A stretch of 64,000 nt of DNA from positions 10,464,001 through 10,528,000 of the forward strand of contig CM076943.1 in assembly GCA_039566865.1 (NCBI GenBank). Direction: 5' to 3'. Below are positions 57,085-64,000 of this stretch, piece after piece. Position numbers and translations under genes: made by a program. Positions within the stretch are counted from its first letter, which is position 1, and each line of letters starts with the position of its first letter. This stretch comes from Aurelia coerulea. Its lineage: Eukaryota; Cnidaria; Scyphozoa; Semaeostomeae; Ulmaridae. The notes below the pieces were generated by a model. It was given only the letters and a program-made list of their open reading frames with translations. It did not search any database and was not told the DNA's origin.

Positions 57085-57351
57085 CAATTGCCTAAATTGA
57101 CTATTTGGAACTTGGAAAAAGATCTGAGGCAGTCCCATAGAATTATGGCAACAGTTTGTGGGTTTATTTCAATGCAATTTCAGCGATCAAAATTAGTTGT
57201 TCAAGAGTCCCAAGCCATCATTGAGAAAGGTGTTTCAAGTCATCCCCTTATTAGTTGCAAACTATCTAACAAAGAAAATTTTTCGACGAGCGAATTGGAT
57301 GATTCTTTGTTTATCTTTCACATAAAGAACCCACAAGAAATCAATTGCTAA
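57085..57351 (+). other. In-frame continuation after the stop of the dystroglycan-like gene
   Basis: After TAA at 57082-57084 the same frame continues CAA TTG CCT for 89 codons to TAA/TGA-free sequence ending ...KNPQEINC and a stop at 57349-57351. The peptide has charged and hydrophobic residues mixed as in a normal protein. It may be a former C-terminus cut off by a recent stop, a readthrough extension, or chance. Confidence 0.3.
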
Positions 57352-57490
57352 TGATTGATAAATGTTCAGTTTTAAATCGCTAAAAATCATAGAAAAGCTT
57401 TCCTGGAAAATAATTCCTAAAAATTTTTCTAAAAATCAGAATCTCTTCAACCGATAAAGGTCATGAATTTAATCATGATCTAAAGTTTTC

Positions 57491-57762
57491 AGCGGCTAAG
57501 TGGCTTATACAGTTTCTGTTAGGTAACTGAAGTTAAGCTCGGTCGCGTAAAGTCAAATCCGGATGGGTCGCCTTTCAGATGCCTGACCAAGCATATGCTT
57601 CGGAAAGGGACGTTAAACTATGGGTCTCATGCCTGGATGCGGCATGCATAGTGGGCCTATATTAGCTAGAAATACCTAGAAATTCTTCCAGCCAACTTAA
57701 AGTATAGTACTGAATGAATGAATGAATGAATGAATGAATGAATGAGTGAGTGAATGAATAAA
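57491..57762 (+). mobile_element. 5S rRNA-derived SINE with (GAAT)n tail
   Basis: ACTGAAGTTAAGCTCGGTCG and CCGGATGGGTCGCC correspond to the internal control region of 5S rRNA (its A box and C box), about 25 bases apart as in 5S. A body with GCTTCGGAAAGGGACGTTAA follows, and the 3' end is a run of GAAT units at 57712-57762. The 5' part of 5S is poorly kept. Such SINEs are transcribed by RNA polymerase III and moved by a LINE. It lies in the 3' flank of the dystroglycan-like gene. Confidence 0.6.
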
Positions 57763-58411
57763 TGGTTACATGACAGATTAAGACCATAAGGCCAGATCCC
57801 CAAGCTCTTCAAACTTGCCAAAGAAGCTCAAACGTATGGTAATTTTACCATCTGTTTACTCAACTCATCAATAATCATCAATTTAAAGATCTGATAAAAC
57901 AAGATTAAGTGCACAGAACTTTCAGAAAAGTAACAACCTATACTTCGTTCATTGCATTGTTGACACAACCATAAGTTAACGAGCAGAGAACAGCTGCTGC
58001 GCAAGGAAATCACTTAGAGATTTGAGTATGATAACAGAACTACTAACTAAATGTATGTGACTGAAAGATTTTTAAATGAATTAAAGGGAAGCATATATGG
58101 GCCTTTGATAAAAATAACCTTACAAAGACAATAGGCCAGTACACGTGCCGCACCACATTTCGGTAGCTGATCTACATCAACAGGAAATCCTGGTATCTGA
58201 TAGGCTAGAATTTAACCGCAAGTAGCTTGAGCCATTTTATATGCTTACATTAATTTAAGAAATGAGAATAGTGAGAAGAAGTTGTTACTCAAGACCAAAA
58301 ATACTTCTTCACTGGACATCAAACAGACGGTAAAATATCTTGAAAAGTCGCTAAAATTTGATTACATTGACTAACGTTTCTATTTTATGTTTCATTTATG
58401 CATCAAGGACC
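57763..58411. other. No gene seen
   Basis: AT-rich spacer without recognised features. Confidence 0.3.
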
Positions 58412-58936
58412 AGCATAGGTTCCAAATCTTTAAAAAGGTTGGTGTAAAATTGAGTGACCTATTTATTTGAACTGAATGACTTCAAAGAAACTTTAGCTAA
58501 TTCTCTATAATTCTACCGTTGGAATTTTCTGAAATCTTCAATATTTTCAGAATTAGAGTGTTTTTCTTCTTTTGCAAGAATTCAAGAAAAAATTTCAAAA
58601 AAACTTAAAATCATTGTAATTTCTAAACTGTTTTACGTAACATGAAATAATTTCGAAGAAACCCATGGTTTATGGATGTCTACAATATGGTATCAAGCAA
58701 ATGTCTGTCACTCATCTGGTTTATGATTTAGAAATTTGATGACGTCACATCCTCAAATTAGTTGAAATGTAAGATACGCTGTAATTTCCAAAAATATTCA
58801 AAATTTCTGAAAAGTCCAACGGTAGAATTATAGATAAATGTCTAAAGTTTCTTTCAAGCCATTTGATCTGAAGAAATAGGTCATTGAATTTTGCACCCAC
58901 CTTTTTACGCCGAGATAAAGATTTGGAACCTATGCT
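58412..58936. mobile_element. AGCATAGG foldback, copy fused to another element
   Basis: AGCATAGGTTCCAAATCTTT and AAAGATTTGGAACCTATGCT are exact inverse ends; the core CTACCGTTGGAATTTTC and its inverse are present. No 9-bp duplication is visible because the right end joins another foldback directly at 58936/58937. Confidence 0.75.
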
Positions 58937-59580
58937 ACGAAAATGTGAAAATCTTGTTTAATAAAAGCACTCAACTGTTAGACCCAGAAATTAAGAAAAT
59001 GCCGGTAAAGGCTTGTTTGGTAACGAGAACTCCACGCTCAATTCTAGACAATGATTTACATTCAATTGGCATTTGAATTACATTTCTGAAACAGAAAGTT
59101 GTATTGAATTTATATTTCAATGGCAAGTTAGTCATTGGACCAGAATCGAACCCTTAATTCTCATTCTCATACGGACTTCTCACCAGCATTTTCCTTATTT
59201 TTGGGTCTGAAAGATGAGTGTTTTTATCAAACAAATTTGTGTGGATGGCTCAGTGGTAGTACGCTTAACTACCAATCTGAAGTTGATGGTTCGAGTCCTC
59301 GCCCTGCCGAACCTGCTACAAAGTGTGAGGAGAGTCGCCAACTCTCTGTAGTTTCAGGCTATAAAGGAATCACGAGGTGTGGTCACATGAAGAGGAAGGA
59401 CCAGGACGCTAGGTAGAAATGTATAAATAAAAAAAACAAAACAAAACAAAAAAACAAAATTTTCACATCTAAGTGGGACCTAAGTTTGCATCTGATTGAC
59501 ATTTTAGTTTTGAATATCGGCCAAGTACTTCTTATTCCACAGCCTGCCAAACGTTTTAACTTAGTTTTACTCCCCCGGTA
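58937..59580. mobile_element. CCGGTTGAGT foldback, 5'-truncated, with a SINE inside
   Basis: Begins inside the left arm (AAAATGTGAAAATCTTGTTT) and keeps the centre and right arm to TTTTACTCCCCCGGTA. About 115 bases of the left arm are missing. A tRNA-derived SINE interrupts the right arm at 59239. Confidence 0.7.
59239..59452 (+). mobile_element. tRNA-derived SINE
   Basis: A-box TGGCTCAGTGG (59246-59256) and B-box GGTTCGAGTCC (59288-59298) lie about 32 bases apart, as in tRNA genes, so this is a polymerase III promoter. A tRNA-unrelated body follows and the 3' end is (AAAAC)n-rich. The flanks AAACAAATTT and AAACAAAATTT look like its target duplication inside the foldback. The anticodon arm is too degenerate to identify the parent tRNA. 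Confidence 0.75.
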
Positions 59581-60659
59581 CACAAAATATAAAACTGCGG
59601 GAAATATGTGCTTTGCTTGAATTACCTTACGATTCAACAGTGATGCAATGCATATAGAAACAGAAATTAATCACCAAACAGTCACTACGTCATCTCACAG
59701 CATATAGAGAGGAAATTGAGTATGTAGAGCATAAGGGATGAATTATTCAAAGGAATAGATTTAAGTATTAAGGTTTTTACGGCAATATTCACTTTGAATA
59801 GTTACCTTCACTTAGTAAATGTTAATTCACTACCATGGACAGCGCAATGGCGAAGATTTGATGCAAAGTAGAGATCAATTGGAAAACATATAACTATCAC
59901 AGGAGAGATAAAAACTCAAACCAAGTAATAGCAAAATTGCAGAAATAGACCCCAACTTACTGGAATATGACAATGTTGCTTTGAAATAGAACTAAGATAC
60001 CTTATCACTTCACATCAATTAAATCTTATCAGAATCGATCAGAGATTCAAGCTATTCCCATCAAAGCCTATGTATACCCACCCTTCGCCTGGCACTTATT
60101 TCGCGCGACTGAAGATGAAAGGCATTTCTTCAAGGAAAGAAGGAATCAACTCCTCTATTCATTCGTTAGCAAATAACAAAGAAGGGCACAACAGAAACGT
60201 CTAACATAGAAAACAAGATATATATTTCTCCTGCTGGCAACAGAAGTAACTTCACAAACAAGTCCTCTGTTACGAGAACAGCGAGATTATGCAAAAAAGT
60301 ACTCACGTATCCAAGAGGAGTGTCTGTAATGTAGTCGAAACTTCATCCTGCCAGATGATCATAACAAATTAACTTCCAGATGATGTACTGTCGTAGCTAT
60401 TGCTTTACACTGAAAATGAGCTAGAAGTACGATATTTTTACAAAATTATAAAAAATATGCATCTAATGCAAAATTCCTTGAGTTTGAACTTACAATAACA
60501 TTAGTTTATAGAAAATACTACCTGTAGAATTCGTAGTTGTTATGCAACGTTAATAGTATGATATTGGCTTTTTCAAAAAGATGCTGTGTGTCTGACCTCC
60601 CCCGTCACCTTCCATAAGGAGTCCCTCTTTAGACTGCGAATAAATGAAATTCCTCTATG
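59581..60659. other. No gene seen
   Basis: No convincing exon or repeat in this kilobase. Confidence 0.3.
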
Positions 60660-60906
60660 GTCTTGAACCCGGGAGGGGGGGGGTACTTAGTATAATTGTC
60701 CGACGGGAATGTGCCGCTTTTAAGGGTATCGTTTTCACCAATTTTTTCTAGCACAGGGTATCAAACTGAGGCAATTTTTCTAGAGCAGGTTGCCAAAACA
60801 TGTCAAAGGGGAATATTCTGCTAGAGGAGCAAGGTAAAAAAAAAGTTTTCGTGGGCACACCCCCGTACAAATTTAAGTCAAGTACCCCCCCCCCCGGGGT
60901 CTTGAA
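60660..60906. mobile_element. Poly-G hAT-like MITE with 8-bp duplication GTCTTGAA
   Basis: The element runs 60668-60898 from CCCGGGAGGGGGGG to CCCCCCCCCCGGG, flanked by exact GTCTTGAA at 60660-60667 and 60899-60906. The interior matches the element at 23106 but lacks a central segment of about 80 bases. Confidence 0.8.
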
Positions 60907-61360
60907 GCAGCTTTTCGACTTTCTCGTACCATAATATGATTATCAAAGGTCCGTCGTTGCTCAAATTATCTTTCCTGTAGCACGGTATGAAAAACGTGAC
61001 AGCTGAAATCACACAGCTCTTCAAACTAGGCGCAATTTGTTGGGACACCCTTAGATTCTGAAGAAGATTAAATGAAATATGCATTTATCAATTCAAATGT
61101 CAGGATGACAAAACTAAAGGACAGGGGCGGGGGTTTGCTTTTTATCACATTGAACTGAACCAATCAATGTCACACTGTTACCAGAGAAGCTTAGCTAGGT
61201 GGGAATCATAACTTCATTTCCCATTTCAGCTTTACAAGTCAAAATGGCAATTAAATAGATGTACAGTGCAGTGCAATCGCAATGTAACACCATTTTCATC
61301 AGTAAGAATTCCCTGAAAAATGCTCGAATGTGATGAAAATTATAGGTGCTCTTTCGTATA
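60907..61360. other. No gene seen
   Basis: A degenerate TTGGGACACCCTTAGA near 61038 may be a lone foldback tip; otherwise featureless. Confidence 0.3.
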
Positions 61361-62045
61361 TACCGGGTGAACCAAAAAAAGTTCCCACTTTTGAATATTC
61401 ATAGCATCAAGAGTACTGGATGGATTGGAATGAATCTATATTTACTTCTTCTGGGGCGTATGAAATTATATGTAGTTATTTTAACTCATATTTTTCATGA
61501 ATCATTATCATATTTGCTTGACAGCCAAAAGATTGAAGTATTTTTGTGATTTTTCTCATCTTCTTATGAGCACTGGAAAAAATTGGTAAATTCAAGTTTA
61601 CAAACACATGAGGGTGCGAAATGACTGAAAAAGGCCTAAAATACTTTATCAAATCATAAAAGGACTCCTCACTCAGAACAATAGAGGAAATGCAATTTCT
61701 CATGGGTAAGAGATATCATCTACACATTTATTGCCATGGGATTGAAAATCTTTAATATCTGTATGAGAATCTATGTCTTTTAACTCTTGAGAGAGATGAG
61801 ACGCCCGTGCGCAGTCCTAACGATTTGATCAAGTGTTTTAGGCCCTTTTCAGTTATTTCACAACAATGAAATCTTTGTAAAGTTGAATTTAACTATATTT
61901 GCAGTGCTCGTAAGAAGAGGAGAAAAATCACAAAAATACTTCGATCTTCAGGCTTTAAACTAGAATTCGAATCATTCAAATCCATGAAGTAGTTGTGGTG
62001 CTACACATGTTCGAAAGTGGGAACTTTTTTCTGGCTCACCCGGTA
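61361..62045. mobile_element. Foldback, GTTCCCACTTTTGAAA family, copy 3
   Basis: TACCGGGTGAACCAAAAAAA with GTTCCCACTTTTGAATATTC mirrors TTCGAAAGTGGGAACTTTTT with CTGGCTCACCCGGTA. TA at both ends. Near 61440-61505 it carries about 60 bases absent from the other two copies. Confidence 0.8.
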
Positions 62046-62847
62046 GATAGATGAAAATATCGCTGGATCCAGAGTCCTTTATAGAATAATTAAAGAGTCT
62101 TTTAGAAAATGATAGCAACATCATCACAGCAACACTAAATTAGTTTAACTCCTGTCCTATTAGCTTGGCAGGAAAAAGTCCAGTCTCTTTTAGGATTTTA
62201 AAATTTGTATTATAATCATGTAGTTATTAGCAATAAGATAAAGAGAATCTATCGGAAATATTATGAAACTTGTTATCTTGCATACTGTAGAATTAATGTT
62301 TCTTGGTAAATCCTTCGTTGGTTATTTGAACACTCCTAATAAAAATGTGTCGTAGAAGGTACAACATTGGCATGAAAGCATAACAAGATCAAGACATTTT
62401 TAATGGGGGTTAAATGCAATTTAAGCCCGGTTAATACGTCCTCGGGAGGTTTGCAGGGTTATCCTTGGCTTGGATCCTGGTTCCTTGGTCCGTTTTTTGG
62501 CTGGGGCGTGGAACTGTTCCGCTGACTGGGATAAATGCCAGAGCTGTCTCATTAGTTGGGAAGGATGAATCATCAAATTAACAAAACAGGTTGCATTAAT
62601 CACTAGGCGACTCATCGGACCGCCCAAGGATAATTTGCGATGTCTCGGCCGGCACGTCTTATCTGTCGAGCTATAAACTCTGGAGTTATTTCAACCGACC
62701 TCATTCTCTAAAATGAAATGAAGACTTCACGACGAAATTCTCCCACCCTCCCTGTCCCTTCTTATATTTGTTTTATTGAGTTTATTGTTTTTTGGGTTAC
62801 CTTTTTTAGTTTATTCGGTTGTCCAGTCGGACTTCCTGACAGGTGCA
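62046..62847. other. No recognised gene; GC-richer patch 62425-62690
   Basis: The patch has CTCGGGAGGTTTGCAGGGTT and CTCGGCCGGCACGTCTTATC and is less AT-rich than its surroundings. No frame or repeat was identified. Confidence 0.3.
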
Positions 62848-63163
62848 TTATGTCTTGTTCAATTCCTGCCCTGACCATCCCCCCCGGGACACCCCCGGGC
62901 ATTCGCACAAAAAAATTTCCCGGCCCCCGGGCATTTGACCCTACATTTTTCCCCGGCCCCCGGGGATTTGAGTAGCATTTGGCAAGAACGAGAGCTTTTC
63001 CTTATACAGTAACTGGGAATATAGCATTTTTCCAGTGCCCGGCCCCCGGGCATTTGACCATCAATTTTTCCCCGGCCCCCGGGCAGTTGAGCAAGGAATT
63101 TTTCTTGACCCCCGGGCTGCCCGGGGGGGGGATGGTCAGGGTAGGAATTGAACGAGACATTAG
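62848..63163. mobile_element. GC-rich palindromic element with CCCGGGCATTTGAC units
   Basis: TTCAATTCCTGCCCTGACCA and TGGTCAGGGTAGGAATTGAA are near-exact inverses; inside are CATCCCCCCCGGG and CCCGGGGGGGGGATG. The interior repeats CCCGGCCCCCGGGCATTTGA about four times. It stands out sharply from the AT-rich flanks. No target duplication was found. Confidence 0.65.
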
Positions 63164-64000
63164 CCGGAATTCGTTATTCCATGTCTATCACCGACCGTAA
63201 AAACTACCGCTGTTCAGGCAAAAGGGCCTGGGTGCACTCTCCTCCGCAGTCAGATTAACCTGTGATGCGAGAGAGGCTGATGCACTGATAGCCCATTTTC
63301 CTGAGGTAATCGTGTTAAAAAACAGATTACATTAAAATCGGACGGAAAAGTTTCGGAAAAACAACTTCGGATAAAAACTTTCGGACGCTTTTTCGAGAAT
63401 TTCGGACAAAACAGCTCTTGGATGAACAATTTAGCATAAGTATCAAAAGTGTGCAACAAAAGTATTCAATAAAGAGAATGTAGTTCTTAGACCAGTTTTC
63501 AAGATTGTAAATGACACAGAGGTACCTCTACCGACTCAAGAAGATACGGGGTGAACTAGAAGAAAGTTAGTTTAACCGACAGGCCAGGATAAATCACACA
63601 CTGGACCAATTTGAAATACTATTGATTTAATCTTTTATGAGTATATCTTGTATTATTCTTGGGTTACTTTTTGTTGATTTTTACTTGGTTACTTTTTGTT
63701 GATTAATTCACGATTTCTTGAAACGTTTTCGTCTGTAGACTGCCCAAAAAGATAAAAAAAACATCCATCAAATTTTCTAAAGACCGACTTTGGCAGAACA
63801 AAGGGAATGCTCCTCGAAATGACAAGGGAATTTGGAAATGGATTATATCGCACGAGCTGTCATTTCACGATTGCACAACGCAACGTTAGTATAACTTTTA
63901 TCAATACAAAGACTTCCAGCTTTCTATCATTTCTCTCAAATGATACTTGCTAGCAACTGTAGCTACATGTATGTAGTTTGTGCATTTGGGGAATTCAAAA
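63164..64000. other. No gene seen; short TTTCGGA units at 63345-63410
   Basis: AAAAGTTTCGGAAAAACAAC is followed by related TTCGGATAAAAAC, TTTCGGACGC and TTTCGGACAAAAC strings, a loose tandem repeat. ATTCTTGGGTTACTTTTTGT is duplicated near 63655-63690. Confidence 0.35.

Noticed and set aside
57085..57351. A separate small gene starting just after the main stop
   Set aside because: There is no ATG at the start; the frame is the same as the main gene, so it is better treated as a continuation.
59239..59310. Functional tRNA gene
   Set aside because: Boxes A and B are good but the anticodon arm and acceptor stem do not close, and a SINE body with A-rich tail follows.
12302..61703. Matching minus-strand frames at 12302-12577, 48875-49123 and 61476-61703 (KARKITKIL...CQAN)
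   Set aside because: They look conserved only because they lie in three copies of one foldback family; each is an arm of the palindrome and has no domain.

Overview
The window looks like an AT-rich, repeat-dense stretch of an invertebrate animal genome. The evidence is a metazoan-type dystroglycan-like gene, fragments of several non-LTR retrotransposon lineages, a Penelope-like fragment, a tRNA-derived SINE and many palindromic DNA elements. A cnidarian, perhaps an anthozoan, is my best guess from the mix of repeats; this is inference and no marker gene settles it. There are no operons, CRISPR arrays or other prokaryotic features.

One gene dominates: 52009-57084 (+), an uninterrupted 1691-codon reading frame. 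It has a leader, a furin-type site, a dystroglycan-type cadherin (CADG) domain, a SEA-like module, one membrane span and a cytoplasmic tail of about 1230 residues. Its own leader may compete with a signal-peptide exon at 37886-37937 whose splice phase fits, across a 14-kb repeat-filled intron. The same frame stays open for 89 codons after the stop. A second real coding piece is a short terminal exon at 1717-1851 (+) that ends a membrane protein of unknown identity.

Almost everything else is mobile DNA. Region by region: 2-5 kb holds a perfect hairpin element, a Penelope-like fragment and a dead LINE; 5-16 kb holds foldback DNA elements, poly-G hAT-like MITEs and a pogo-like MITE; 17-26 kb holds decayed foldbacks and a 52-bp tandem array; 27-29 kb holds a three-level nest; 29.4-30.8 kb holds a Dong/R4-like LINE tail inside a (TAA)n run; 31-37 kb holds foldbacks and two LINE tails; 37-39 kb is relatively repeat-poor with candidate exons; 39-49 kb holds foldbacks, microsatellites and LINE tails; 49.8-51.5 kb, just upstream of the main gene, holds long-armed foldbacks with 9-bp target duplications; 57-64 kb holds a 5S-like SINE, a chimeric foldback carrying a tRNA SINE, a poly-G MITE and a GC-rich palindrome.

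Several element classes can be delimited to the base because their target-site duplications are visible: 8 bp for the poly-G elements and one tiny hairpin, 9 bp for two long-armed foldback families, TTAA for one family, and TA for a large set of foldbacks whose interiors differ but whose tips share CCGGGTG-like ends. No intact transposase or reverse transcriptase was found, so all copies appear non-autonomous or dead.
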